Source: Clitoria ternatea
Taxonomy: Eukaryota; Streptophyta; Magnoliopsida; Fabales; Fabaceae
Direction of reading: 5' to 3'
NCBI GenBank assembly: GCA_037962975.1
Contig: CM075672.1
Coordinates: 52,832,501-52,896,500 of the forward strand
Length of the DNA: 64,000 nucleotides
Shown here: positions 12,155 through 23,801 of the stretch, piece after piece
How positions within the stretch are numbered: the first letter of the stretch is position 1
Layout: each line of letters opens with the position of its first letter
Made by a program: the position numbers and the translations under genes
Notes under the pieces: model-generated
What the model was told of the DNA's origin: nothing
What the model saw: the letters and a program-made list of their open reading frames with translations, nothing else
The model's database searches: none

Positions 12155-13628
12155 GAAAATTAGGATTTAAATTCAATAAATGGATGTTGTTGGAAATAAT
12201 CTGCCCTTGATCAATTTTCTCTAAGTTTTGCAGTGAAAAAGTTAAGAAATCAAGAGAAAATTACACTGGAGGAGCTGACGCGTAGCCTCACCCCACGCGT
12301 AGCATCAACAGCTATTTTTGATGCTGACGCTACGCGTTACAGCCACGCGTAGCGTCAGTGCTGCGTGGTCTCCACCTCCACTTTGGCTAACCACTCCACT
12401 TGTACCCAATAATGGGCACTCTACTCAGCACCAATGGGCACCCCACTCAGCATGAAAGGCCAAAACTCGGTGGAAACATGTCCATGTGGCCAGGCATGAT
12501 CAAATTTAATAATTTGAAGTGGCCATTATCAAATGTTTAATGGAGGCTGAGTCAGGGGTCTGACGTGTAGCGTCAGCACCCTTGCTCAGCCCTATAAATA
12601 GGGCCATCCAACATCATTCTATCACATCCCATAGCATCCCATTCTCTTCTTTTCTCTCTTGTACTCGACTTTGAGTACTTCTTTTGTGAGTTGTAGTTCT
12701 AGAATAGTTTTCTAGATACTTGAGTGTGTTTCAGTGTATTGTTATCGTTGTATCGTGAAGTTCCCATCGTCTTCATAATGTCAAACTCTGTAAGTGTTGT
12801 TTTTACTTTCACCATGTGTAACTAATTTGTTTATGTTGGAATTGGTGAACTAATCTATTGAGTATAATGTTGTGAATTCGACCTCTACATGTTTATGATT
12901 CAAGTCTATGTTAGTATTTCAACCTTCTATTAATATGAACGTCAAACGGGAGAATGATTTTCATGTGTATTGAAACTTGTTTTATTAGTATGAATGTCAA
13001 ACGGGAGAATGATTGTTCATGCCGTATTGAAACTTGTTTTAACGAAAGTAAAAGTTAGAATACCCTTGGTATCTAAATTCTATAGGGGTTGTTAACTATT
13101 GTTGCCATAAGGCCAGGTCTTAATGCAAGTTTTTACTGAGAAAGCTCACGAGGGATCGGACTTTACAGTGAATTCTTAGAATTTATATCACGAGGGATCG
13201 GTTATAATGATTTTAAGCTACAATGACATGAAACTTGATGATTAAATATGCATGTCTTGAGTTCCTCATTGTTATTCTAGATTAGGGATCCAATTTCCAA
13301 CATAATTTGTTTATCTGTGTTTATCTCAAGTATCTTACCTATTCTAGATTGCAACTCAACTTTTTAGATAGATTTTATTTTCTTTTTATCTTATGAACCA
13401 CTCAATCATGTTATCCTGTGAATATTGTATATATTGTATATAAATCATTCTTTTGTCTATAACTTCCTTCACATTTACCATAGTAAATAGAAAATTACTG
13501 TTGTTATTGGACTTTCAATCCCAGTGGAACGATATCTAAATTTTGAAAACTACAAACGATTGGTGCGCTTGCCAATTAACAACCCGGTGGTGGAAACGAA
13601 CTGTTGAGACGCTATCGCCGGGTTAACA
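12155..13628 (+). repeat. inverted LTR copy, 5' end missing
   Basis: It is the reverse complement of 4659-6149, ending at 13628 with GGGTTAACA and followed by GCAAT, the same target duplication as at the element's edge. The first about 75 bp of the LTR are missing. At 12155 it joins TCGTCGGGGATTG (minus strand), which looks like a remnant of the tRNA-Asp-type primer site ahead of gag. Bases 12039-12154 are that leader. Confidence 0.9.
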
Positions 13629-15185
13629 GCAATCTTCCTAGGATACTCTCAATCTAGTAAATCTTATCGAATCTTCAACAAACGCACAAATACCATTGAA
13701 GAATCTATTCATGTTAAATTTGATGAAAATAGCCATAACCCTCCGAGAAAGGAAGATGTTGATGATCTTGCAAGTACACTTCAAGAAATGCACTTGAATG
13801 AAGAAGAGGAAATCAACAAGAAAGAAGAAACAACACAAAATGAGGAACCACATCAATGGATCACATTGAAGGATCACCCATTAGACAAAGTCATAGGAGA
13901 AATGACTCAAGGTGTAAGTACTCGAAATGCTATTAGAAACACTTGTAATCACCTAGCGTTTGTATCACAAATAGAACCCAAAAACATTGATGAAGCTATT
14001 ATTGATGAACATTGGATGTTGGCCATGCAAGAAGAGTTAAATCAATTTGAAAGAAATGAAGTTTGGAAATTAGTGCCAAGACCCAATGAACACCAAATAA
14101 TAGGAACAAAATGCGTTTTTTGAAATAAGCTAGATGAGAATGGCATAATAACAAGAAATAAAGCTAGATTAGTTGCTAAAGGATATAATCAAGAAGAAGG
14201 GATAGACTATGAAGAAACGTATACTCCCGTAGCTAGATTAGAAGCCATAAGATTACTATTAGCTTTTGCTTGTTGTATGGATTTTAAGCTTTATCAAATG
14301 GATGTCAAAAGAGCTTTTCTAAATGGTTATATTCAAGAAGAAGTCTATGTAGATCAACCTCCCAGTTTTGAAAATCACAAATTTCCAAACCATGTTTTTA
14401 AATTGAGAAAAGCTTTATATGGTTTGAAACAAGATCCAAGAGCTTGGTAAGAAAGACTAAGCAAATTTCTTTTAGAAAATAATTTTGAAAGAGGTAAGGT
14501 TGATACTACACTGTTTATAAAGTGCAAAAATAATGATATTCTTTTGGTATAAGTTTATGTTGATGACATAATATTTGGTGCTACTAATGAAATTCTTTGT
14601 CAAGAGTTTGCCAAAATCATGCAAGATGAATTTGAAATGTCCATGATGGGAGAACTTACTTCTTCCTTGGATTACAAATCAAACAAACTAATGAGGGAAC
14701 GTTCATTAGTCAAACAAAATATTGCAAAGAACTGCTCAAAAGGTTTGAAATGGACAAAGCAAATGAAATGGCTACACCCATGAGTACATCTTGCTACCTA
14801 GACAAAGATGAGAAGGGTAAGGATGTTGAAATAACTAAATACCGAGGTATGATTGGCTCCTTACTTTACTTAACAGCTAGTAGACCTGATATTATGTTTG
14901 CTGTGTGCATGTGTGCTAGATATCAAGCATGTCCTAAAGAATCACATCTCACTACTGTGAAAAGAATTTTGAAATATCTTGTGGGTACTCAAAATGTTGG
15001 TTTATGGTATCCCAAAGGCGTTGAATGTATTCTCATAGGATATTCTGATTCTAACTTTGCTGGTTGTAAACTTGATAGAAAGAGTACGAGTGGCACATGT
15101 CATTTACTTGGTAGTTCCCTTGTTTCTTGGCATAACAAGAAGCAAGTAAGTGTTGCTTTATCCACAGTTGAGGTAGAATATGTTA
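13629..15185 (+). pseudogene. inverted duplicate of copia integrase end, RT and RNase H
   Basis: It is a plus-strand copy of 3101-4658, nearly identical in sequence, starting with the GCAAT duplication and FLGYSQ. It ends inside RNase H at GAATATGTTA, where a five-base overlap (TGTTA) joins it to the LTR edge at 15181. It has extra damage compared with the original: TGA just after the KCVF segment (about 14121), TAA after RAW at 14448-14450, a stop before YVDD (VQVYV reads V-stop-VYV), and a small deletion near 14660 that shifts frame. The copy cannot have arisen by normal transposition because it carries the target duplication and flank of another element. Confidence 0.92.
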
Positions 15186-16711
15186 ATTGGCAAGCATCTC
15201 AATAGTTCGTTTCCACCACCGGGTTGTTAATTGGCAAGCGCACCAATCGTTTGTAGTTTTCAAAATTTAGATATCGTTCCACTGGGATTGAAAGTCCAAT
15301 AACTACAGTAATTTTCTATTTACTATGGTAAATGTGAAGGAAGTTATAGACAAAAGAATGATTTATATACAATTTATACAATATTCACAGGATAGCATGA
15401 TTGAGTGGTTCATAAGATAAAAAGAAAATAAAATCTATCTAAAAAGTTGAGTTGCAATCTAGAATAGGTAAGATACTTGAGATAAACACAGATAAACAAA
15501 TTATGTTGGAAATTGGATCCCTAATCTAGAATAACAATGAGGAACTCAAGACATGCATATTTAATCATCAAGTTTCATGTCATTGCAGCTTAAAATCATT
15601 ATAACCGATCCCTCGTGATATAAATTCTAAGAATTCACTGTAAAGTCCGATCCCTCGTGAGCTTTCTCCGTAAAAACTTGCATTAAGACCTGGCCTTATG
15701 GCAACAATGGTTAACAACCCCTATAGAATTGAGATACTAAGGGTATTCCAACTTTTCCTTTCGTTAAAACAAGTTTCAATATGGCATGAACAATCATTCT
15801 CCCGTTTGACATTCATACTAATAAAACAAGTTTCAATACACATGAAAATCATTCTCCCGTTTGACGTTCATATTAATAAAAGGTTGAAATACTAACATGG
15901 ACTTGAATCATAAACATGCAAAGGTCGAATTCACAACATTATACTCAATAGATTAGTTCACCAATTCCAACATAAACAAATTAGTTACACATGGTGAAAG
16001 TAAAAACAACACTTACAGAGTTTGACATTACGAAGACGATGGGAACTTCACGATACAACGATCATAATACACCGAAACACACTCAAGTATCTAGAAAACT
16101 ATTCTAGAACTACAACTCACAAAAGAAGTACTCAAAGTCGAGCACAAGAGAGAAAAGAAGAGAATGGGATGCTATAAGATGTGATAGAATGGTGTTGGAT
16201 GGCCCTATTTATAGGGCTGAGCAAGGGTGCTGACGCTGACTCAGCCTCCATTAAACACTTGATAATGGCCACTTCAAATTATTAAATTTGATCATGCCTG
16301 GCCACATGGACATGTTTCCACCGAGTTTTGGCCTTTCATGCTGAGTGGGGTACCCATTAGTGCTGAGTGGAGTACCCATTATTGGGTCCAAGTGGAGTGG
16401 TGGGACAAAGTGGAGGTGGAGACCACGCAGCACTAACGCTACGCGTGGCTGTGACGCGTAGCGTCAGCATCAAAAATAGCTGTTGATGCTACGCGTGGGG
16501 TGAGGCTACGCGTCAGCTCCTCCAATGTAATTTTCTCTTGATTTCTTAACTTTTTCACTGTAAAACTTAGAGAAAATTGATCAAGGGTAGATTATTTCCA
16601 ACAACATCCATTTATTGAATTTAAATCCTAATTTTCTAACAAATTCAACTAATTTTTGTAATTTTTATGAAATTTTTATTAAAGCTTTTATTGAAAATTT
16701 GAGGACTAACA
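15181..16711 (-). repeat. 5' LTR of the Athila-like element
   Basis: Direct copy of 4659-6224, 1531 bp. The 16711 end is intact (TGTTAGTCC on the minus strand) and abuts the target duplication. The 15181 end differs: TGTTAATTGGCAAGC replaces the normal terminal sequence, apparently copied from a site about 40 bp inside the LTR. This marks the rearrangement junction. Confidence 0.9.
16202..16217 (-). promoter_or_regulatory. LTR TATA box within a short hairpin
   Basis: The minus strand reads GCCCTATAAATAGGGC: a plant TATA box (TATAAATA) flanked by 7-bp arms that pair around a 2-base centre. Copies sit at 5682-5697 (minus) and 12589-12604 (plus, in the inverted LTR). Activity is inferred from position only. 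Confidence 0.7.
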
Positions 16712-16716
16712 ATTGC

Positions 16717-17905
16717 TTCATCAGCTTTAGCATCAAACTTACCTAGATTATCTTTCCCATTATTGAGCACAAAATGTTTATATCCAAATATATGAAAGTA
16801 TGAAATGTTAGGTTTTCTACCCTTGTAAAGTTCATAGGGGGTTTTCTTTAAGATAGGCCTTATTAAACATCTATTCATAACATGACAAGCGGTGTTTACC
16901 GCATCAGCCCAAAAATGTTTTGCAATATAGTTTTCATTTAACATGGTTCTAGCAAGCTCCACTAATGATCTGTTTTTCCTTTCTACTACTCTATTTTGTT
17001 GTGGAGTTCTAGGAGCTGAAAAATTATGATTTATACCATGTTTTTTACAAAACTTTTCAAAGGATTAATTTTCGAATTCTCCCCTATGATCAGTTCTAAT
17101 GGATGTAATTTTTGAATTTTGCTCATTTTGGATAATCCTAGCAAGTTTCTTAAATGCATGATATGCTTTATTCTTATGAGCAAGAAACAAGGTCCATGTA
17201 TATCTAGAGTAGTCATCTACAATTACTAGACCATAGTAATTACCACCAAAGCTTTTGATTTTGGAAGGTCCAAAGAGATCCATGTGCAAAAGTTGTAAAG
17301 GCTTTTGGGTGGAAACAATATTTTTTGATTGAAAGGATGCCTTTACTTGTTTTCCCTTTTGATATGCATCACAAAATTTGTTTTCAAATTTAAGCTTTGG
17401 CAAACCAATTACTAATTCTTTAGAAACAAGTTTATTCAAGTGGTCTACATGTATATGAGCTATTCTTCTATGCCATAGCCAAGTTTCATCCTCTCTAGTC
17501 ATGAAGCATTGTATATCATTTGAAGACAAACTATCCATATCAATCATATAAATATTATCAATTCTTTGGCCTATAAACTTAACTTCATTATTAGTCTTAT
17601 GCTCAATTATGCAATAATTTGATTCAAACAAAAATCTATATCCTTTGTCACATAATTGACTAATGCTAAGTAAGTTGTGTTTAAGACCTTCAACATACAA
17701 CACATCACTAATAGAGGTAGAAGAATTCTTACCAATGTTTCCAATGTCTAGAATCCTTCCTTTGGTGTTGTCTCCATAGGTGACACTTCCTTTTCTTTTG
17801 GGAGTGAATGATGTAAATTTGCTTATGTCTCCCGTCATATGCTTTGAACACCCATTATCCAAATACCAATGGGTGTTGCTTGCCTTGAAGCATACCTACA
17901 AAACA
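16717..17905 (-). pseudogene. copia protease and integrase, 5' half of pol
   Basis: It begins with the protease active-site region WYLDNGCSKHMTGD near 17870. The usual DSG triad is DNG, which should abolish aspartic protease activity. The GAG-pre-integrase segment follows (LWHRRIAHIHVDHLN); its zinc-binding second half reads CDAYQKGKQ where CxxC is usual, so one zinc ligand is lost. The integrase core has HMDLFGP and RTDHRGEFEN for the first two catalytic aspartates. A TAA follows at about 17063-17065, then TPQQNRVVERKNR carries the region of the catalytic glutamate. The sequence ends at DEAI, where the Athila-like element is inserted, and resumes at 4655. Its frame differs from gag, which ends in TGA at 17906-17908. 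Confidence 0.9.
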
Positions 17906-19564
17906 AAATCAGTTTAGAGAACTAGGTACCCATTTTATGTTGGGTCCTTTAAGGTTAGCTTGTGGTAATGTCCCTTTGGGAACCCACACCTTTCTTATAA
18001 CCTTTGGCCCTAATTTTCTAACATTACAATTTGAAGAGTTATGACCTTTGAATCCACAATGGTTGCATTTCATAAAGGGTGAGGATGATCTCATAGGAGG
18101 TACAAAAAAGTTCTTGTAATGCTTTTCCTTTTTAACAGAATTGTACCCTAAACCAGTTTTGTCAAACATGCATCTTTGATTTCCAAGTAGTACATTCAGA
18201 TTATCTCTACCATTTGTAAACCTCTCTAAGGTTTTGTTTAGATCTAGGACTTTGTTTTCTAGATTAACACATTTCTTAGAAAAATCACACGGTTTATTCT
18301 TGGAGCATGTTTGAGCATTTTCCAATTCTTCTTTTAAGCATTCATTCTCTTTACAAACTTCCATAAGGTGCATCTCTAGAGTGTCACTAGTTTTTCTAGA
18401 CATCTTAAGTCTATTGGATACTTTTACAAATTTATCATACAATTCCTCTAGAGCATCAAGTAATTCATCCTTATCTAAGTCATGGAAGTTTACCTCATCA
18501 TTTTCTTCTTGGTGGTTGGCCATGAGGCAAAGGTTTACTTCTTCATTTTCCGAGTCATCCGAGCTGCTTATCTCATTTTCATCCCAGGCTATATATGCTC
18601 TCCTTCCTTTTTTCTCTTTGCCCTTTTTCTTGAGATTTGGGCAGTCTGCTTTGAAGTGCCCCTCCTTGCCACATTCAAAACAATTGGGTGAGGAAGAATT
18701 TTCTTTAGTGATAGGTTTCTTACTTGGGTTTTTGAAGCTTCTTTGGAAGCGTTTGCCTTTCATGAATTTCCCAAAGCGTTTCACAAATAGTCCAAACTCA
18801 TCTTCTTCATCAAGTTCACTTCCGGATTCTTCTTCATTTATGGACGTGGCCTTGAGAGCGAGTCCCTTTTTCTTGGAAGATTTTTCTTCCTCTTCTGCCA
18901 TCTTTAATTCTTTCAGTTCTTGTTCCTGTTCCTACAACTTACCAAATAATGTGGCAAGGGACATCTCATTTATGTTGGGAGATTGTTTGATGGCGGTAAC
19001 TAGCGGTTGCCATTCTCTGTTAAGACTTTTCAACACTTTATGAATGAGCTCTTTGTTAGTGTAAGTCTTTCCAAGTGTAATAAGTTGATTAATGATGAGA
19101 GTGAACCCTTTTTGCATATCAACAATTGATTCATGAGAGTTTAATCTAAAGCACTCATATTGACTAGTTAGTGTACTAATCTTAGAGTCTTTAACATCAT
19201 TTGTACCTTCATGGGTTACTTGAAGAGTATCCTACATTTCCTTGGCGGATTTGCAATTCATTATTCTAAAAAATTCATCTGGACCTAATGCCATAGTGAT
19301 GAGATTTTTAGCCTTATAGCCATATTGTACTTTCTTTTCTTCATCACTAGACCATTCCTCCATAGGTTTTTCAACACTTTTATCATTGACAATATGCATG
19401 GGTGTATAAGGACCATTTTCAATGGCATTCCAAACTTTAAGATCAATAGATTGAATAAATATTTTCATTCTTTCTTTCCAAAAGGTATAGCCTTCTCCAT
19501 TGAAAGCGAGAGATCTGTTTATAGCACCACCCTCGGGAAAGAGGTTTTGAGAATTTAAAGCCAT
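17906..19564 (-). pseudogene. copia gag with two zinc knuckles and long C-terminal extension
   Basis: Gag starts at ATG 19564-19562 (MALNSQNLFPEGG), 43 bp beyond the primer site. The UBN2/copia gag domain is recognisable (FWKERMKIFIQSID, then YTNKELIHKVLKSLNREW). A first CCHC knuckle is CFECGKEGHFKADC, about residue 283. Then comes an acidic, leucine-rich region with coiled-coil character (KENECLKEELENAQ), and a second CCHC knuckle, CNHCGFKGHNSSNC, near the end. Two in-frame TAG stops (about 19231 and 18931) break it; the first is a one-base change of a Trp codon. The protein would package element RNA. Confidence 0.88.
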
Positions 19565-19606
19565 TTGTTCTCTTGAAGTTGTTAAGCTTATTTTACCAAG
19601 AGTCAA

Positions 19607-19618
19607 GTTCTGATACCA
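19607..19618 (-). other. primer binding site, initiator Met tRNA
   Basis: The minus strand reads TGGTATCAGAAC two bases after the LTR end. This matches the plant initiator Met tRNA 3' end except for one base (usual TGGTATCAGAGC). Confidence 0.88.
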
Positions 19619-19620
19619 CT

Positions 19621-21065
19621 TGTTATTCAAGTGGCCTCAGTACTCAAGAGGGGGGGTGAATTGAGTTTTTAAAACTTTTAGTTGGAATGCCTTTAAACTT
19701 GATTCTTATGTTCAAATTTACAAGATTATGCAAGTGAAATCAAGTTTAATGAAATGTGCAAGGCAAAACAAAGGTAAATATAGCTAAGACAATTTGACAA
19801 ACACTTGGTGTGCAGTATTCAAAGTTTACCAAATTAAACAAGTTTAAGTGTGCAAGCCACAATCAATCAACACAAGCCAATTAAACACAGTATATAAAAG
19901 TAAAAGAGTAGGGAAGATGAGCTTGCAAACCGATTTAACGAGTTCCACTAATCCGGTGTACGTCTCGCCTCTAAGCAACCCACTTAGAGGATTTCCACTA
20001 TTGTAGACTAGATATACAACTTTGAGCAATTGCGGCTTCCTAGTGTCCCACACTCAAGAACCCAATCCTCACAAGTATAAGGGCAACCCACCCAATCTCT
20101 CAATCTTACAATATCCCAAAGGTTGAACCCCAACCTTTGTAACTACTCAACCTAGAGTGAACTTTGGTGTTTTGTGTAGTGTTTACAAACAAGTGACTCT
20201 CTCAATAGAGTAGATGTACAAGTTAAGGTTCTCTCAAATCTATAACTCTCAAGAAGAGAGAATACACAAATGAAATTCAGAATATACAAGAGTAAGGGCT
20301 TACTAAGCACAAGAGTAAGTAAAGATTGATAGCTTGTTGTTGTGTGTTGTTGTGCTTGAGTTCCTCTTACATTTATAGAGTCATTTGAGAGCTTGGTGAG
20401 TGCCTTGGTCTTCCTAGCCGTTGCACAAAGTGGGTGTCTGAAGGAATGGTGGAGAAATATGCTGGTTTCCCACTAATATGCGTTTTCCCACTAACGTAAT
20501 TGATTATGCTTAAAGCTGTAATCGATTACACTTTGAATTTTTCATCTCTATTCGATATGTAATCGATTAGTTTCCTTTGCCTAATCGATTAGCTTTAAGT
20601 CAAAAGCTTGGTAATCGATTGAACTTTGCCTTGTAGTCGATTAGCAGTGATACCTGATGCATTTCATTTGGCTTCGCAGCTTCGTAATCGATTATATAGA
20701 CATAGTAATCGATTAGCTTAATTCCAGTAACCTTTTAATCGATTGTCTGAATTCTCTTAATCGATTAGCTGTTATACCTGATACTTTTAATGCCATTTTT
20801 GGTTTTGGTAATCGATTAAACCATGCATGTAATCGATTATCTTAATTCCAGTAGCTCTGTAATCGATTATTTAAAATGTTGTAATCGATTAGCTTAATGT
20901 CCTGATGCAATTATTCCAAAACAGAAGCTGCCTAATCGATTAAATGAGGCTTCTTAATCGATTAGCTGCGTGTATGATTCCACATCTTTTGTTTTTGCAA
21001 GGAGTTCTTCAAGAGTGCTTTGTCATTATCAAAATTCTTGAACCTGTAATCACATTCAAAACACA
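19621..21065 (-). repeat. 5' LTR of the copia element
   Basis: 1445 bp, from TGTGTTTTG (21065) to GAATAACA (19621) on the minus strand, placed between a gypsy fragment and the primer site. It contains about sixteen AATCGATT palindromes between 20500 and 20965, in the promoter-proximal half. Confidence 0.93.
20371..20379 (-). promoter_or_regulatory. candidate LTR TATA box
   Basis: The minus strand reads CTATAAATG about 690 bp into the LTR, downstream of the palindrome array, a typical U3 position. Inferred from sequence only. Confidence 0.5.
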
Positions 21066-22990
21066 GTTGGATGACTTTGTTGTATACCATGATGCTTCAT
21101 TGCATAGTCTGGGTTGTGTGTTGATGCAATGTAAACGTGTGATAGCCTATGCGTCGAGACAGTTATGACCGCATGATGTTAATTATCCTACACATGATCT
21201 TGAATTGGCGGCGGTAGTGTTTGCTTTGAAGTTGTGGTGACATTACTCATATGGTTCTAAGTTTGTGGTTATTTAGTGACCATAAGAGCCTTAAGTACTT
21301 GTTTGACCAAAAGGAATTTAATATACGCCAACGGCGATGGATGGAGTTTCTCAAGGATTATGAGTTTGAATTAAGGTATCATCCTGGAAAGGCAAACGTG
21401 GTTGCTGATGCCTTGAGTAGGAAGTCATTGCATGTTTCTGCAATGATGGTGAAAGAAATATAATCAATTGAGCAATTTAGGAATATGAATGTGGGCGTGG
21501 AAACATATTCTCTAAAGAAAATGTCACTTGAGATGTTGACTGTTGCTAATGTATTTCTCGAAATAGTGAAATTGTAAAAACCAAAGGTTGAGTACTTGGT
21601 TGAGATGAGAAGAACTCAAGAAAAAGGGAAGAACTTGTTTCTAGTGGAAGGTCAAGACGGCATTTGGCATATGAAGGGCCAAATTTATGTTCCCTCGAGT
21701 GGTGATTTGAGGAAATGTGTACTTGAGGAAGCTCACAAAAGTGTATTGAGGATTTATCCTAGTTCCACCAAGATGTATCAAGACTTGAAGAAGAATTTTT
21801 GGTGGCCCGGTATGAAGCGTGATATGGTAAACTTTGTTGCATCTTGCCTTGTTTGTTAGAAGGCTAAGGTCGAGCATCAAAGACCATCTGGTTATTTGAG
21901 ACCTTTGGAGATCCCTGTTTGGAAGTGAGATAACATTGCTATGGACTTTGTTTCCAGACTACCTAGAACTCATACTGGAAATAACACTATATGGGTGATT
22001 GTGGATAAGTTGACGAAGTGTGCTCACTTCTTACCCATGAATATGAAGAGTTCTCTAGAGAAATTAGCCCAGTTGTACATAAAGGAGATTGTTAGGCTGC
22101 ATGGTGTACCATCTAGTATTATATCCAATCGTGACCCTCGGTTTACTTCTCGATTTTAGGGAAGTTTACATCATGAGTTGTGTTCTAAGTTGAAGCTCAA
22201 TTCCACTTATCATCCTCAAACCGACGGACAATCTGAGAGGACTACCCAAAGCCTTAAAGATTTGTTGAGGGCTTGTGTTCTTGAGCACGATGGATGTTGG
22301 GAGAGATTTTTACCGCTGATTGAATTTACATATAACAACAGCTATCATAGCTCTATTGGTGTGGCTCCTTTTGAGGCATTTTATGGTAGAAAGTGTAGAA
22401 CGCCTTTGTGTTGGTTAGAGAATGGTGAAAATTTGGTTTTAGGGCTGGAGATTGTTCAGGAGACTATCGAGCAAATTAAAAAGATACAAGAGAATATAAA
22501 GATTGCTCAAGACCGACAGAAGAGTTATTATGATAAGAAGCATAAACCACTTGAATTTTAAGTTAGTGATCACGTATTCTTGAAAGTCTCGCGTGATAAG
22601 GGCATTGGAAGGGCATTGAAAAGTGGAAAGTTAAGCCCTAAATTTATTGGACCTTATGAGATGTTGGAGCGGATCGGCGATGTTGCTTATCGAATTGCAC
22701 TCCCTCTACATCTCGCTAATCTACATAATGTGTTCCACGTGTCATAGTTGAGAAAGTATGTTCTAGATCCTTTACATGTGATTTCTATGGACGATGTTGA
22801 TGTTCGGGGCGATTTATCTATTCCTCCTGTTTCTGTTTGCATTGTTGAGCATTCTGTGAAGAGATTGCGGAACAAATTGGTACCTTTGGTTAAGGTCGCT
22901 TGGAAGCATGGAAACGTGGAGACGTTCATATGGGAACGTGAAGATTATATAAGGGAATGATATCCCAATGCATTCCAATCTGGTACGTAA
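21066..22990 (+). pseudogene. Tekay-type gypsy pol fragment: RNase H, integrase, chromodomain
   Basis: It starts inside RNase H (DDFVVYHDASLHSLGCVLMQ) exactly at the copia LTR edge. It runs through SDHKSLKYLFDQKEF and YHPGKANVVADALSRKS, then integrase: zinc region ending CLVC, AMDFVSRLP, SNRDPRFTSRF and HPQTDGQSERT for the D-D-E residues. It ends in a C-terminal chromodomain-like segment (IVEHSVKRLRNK...VAWKHGN...WEREDYIRE). At least eight stops interrupt it, mostly where Trp, Gln or Arg codons became TGA or TAG, plus a frameshift near 21265. The N-terminal half lay on the other side of the copia insertion, outside the window. The closest relatives here are the Tekay elements at 24978 and 45122. 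Confidence 0.92.
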
Positions 22991-23027
22991 ATTTTGGGGA
23001 CGAAATTTTCTTTTTGGTGGGGTGGAT

Positions 23028-23801
23028 TGTAACATCCCAAATTTTAAAATAGTAAATTAATTAAGGAAATAAATATAAAATAATTGAATATGGACTATTT
23101 GATGTCCCAAAATATTGGAAATAATTAAATTAAGATTTTTAGGGACTACTCATAATTTATTGGAGTCAGATAAGCTGAATTTGAGCCCGATTAAAATATG
23201 GGTGTCAGACCAAGTATCTCTGATTGGGATGATATTGGTCAGGGCTGTTGAGAATATTATTGGGAGTCCGAATGTGTATTCGGAATAATTTTTAGATAAA
23301 GTATTGAGCCCAAACAGATATCCTGTTTGTCATAAAATGATGAACCTTTAATAAGAGGGTTAAAATAAAAACCAAAAGCCTATATTTTCTTCTCTTAATT
23401 TTCGTTGGCTTTTTGGTCTCCCTTGGAAAACACTTGACCTCTTCTTCTTCTCCATTTCTCTACTCCATTTTCTCTTCTTCTCTTCCTAACCCTAGGCAAA
23501 AGGGTGGTGATCTTTCCTCTTCCTCTCATTTTCGTTCAAGGAAGCTTGGGAGAAGGTCATTGGAGCTTGAAACTCTCCCCCTCTCCTCTACAAATTTCGT
23601 GTGGATCTCCCTCTCCCTTGGGACCCATTTTGCTTTTGGTGTGAGGTGAGTTATCCTCACCATTTTGTTGGGTTTATGGCCATGGGTATGAATTATTATG
23701 TTTAGGAAAGCAATGTTTGTAGGTAGGGTGTTTAATGGAAGCATTTAATGCATGATCCCTAAGGTGGGTTACCATAAATGTGAGTTTTTATGAGGGATTA
23801 A
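23028..23801 (+). repeat. start of 3' LTR of the decayed gypsy element
   Basis: It begins TGTAACATCCC after a degenerate polypurine tract (GGTGGGGTGGAT, 23016-23027). It is homologous to but diverged from 23802-24100. It is cut at 23801 by the next LTR. C/T-rich tracts near 23390-23480 look like an untranslated leader. Confidence 0.75.

Larger units (their letters stand above)
4659..16711 (-). mobile_element. Athila-like gypsy element without RT/integrase, nested in copia integrase
   Basis: Termini TG...CA and the five-base duplication ATTGC (4654-4658 and 16712-16716) show a clean insertion; joining the flanks restores the copia integrase reading frame. The 3' LTR is 4659-6224 and the 5' LTR is 15181-16711. 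The interior holds gag and protease (12038-10015) and an ORF in the Athila env position (8756-7497), but no RT, RNase H or integrase. Between the 5' LTR and gag lies a 3-kb segment in the wrong orientation (12155-15185): an inverted copy of the 3' LTR with its copia flank. The element therefore depended on enzymes from elsewhere and was rearranged after insertion. Confidence 0.9.
1..21065 (-). mobile_element. SIRE/Maximus-type Ty1/copia retrotransposon, 3' end beyond window
   Basis: On the minus strand the order is LTR (19621-21065), initiator-Met-tRNA primer site, gag with CCHC zinc knuckles, protease, integrase, RT, RNase H, an extra ORF, polypurine tract and LTR. This is the copia order (integrase before RT), and the extra ORF after pol is a hallmark of the SIRE lineage. 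Pol is split between 4655 and 16717 by a nested Athila-like element. The visible 3' LTR matches the 5' LTR with only about nine differences over 460 bp by eye, so insertion was fairly recent. The right flank is a Tekay-like gypsy element entered in mid RNase H. The target duplication cannot be checked because the left end lies outside the window. Gag and pol contain several stops, so this copy is not autonomous. Confidence 0.93.
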
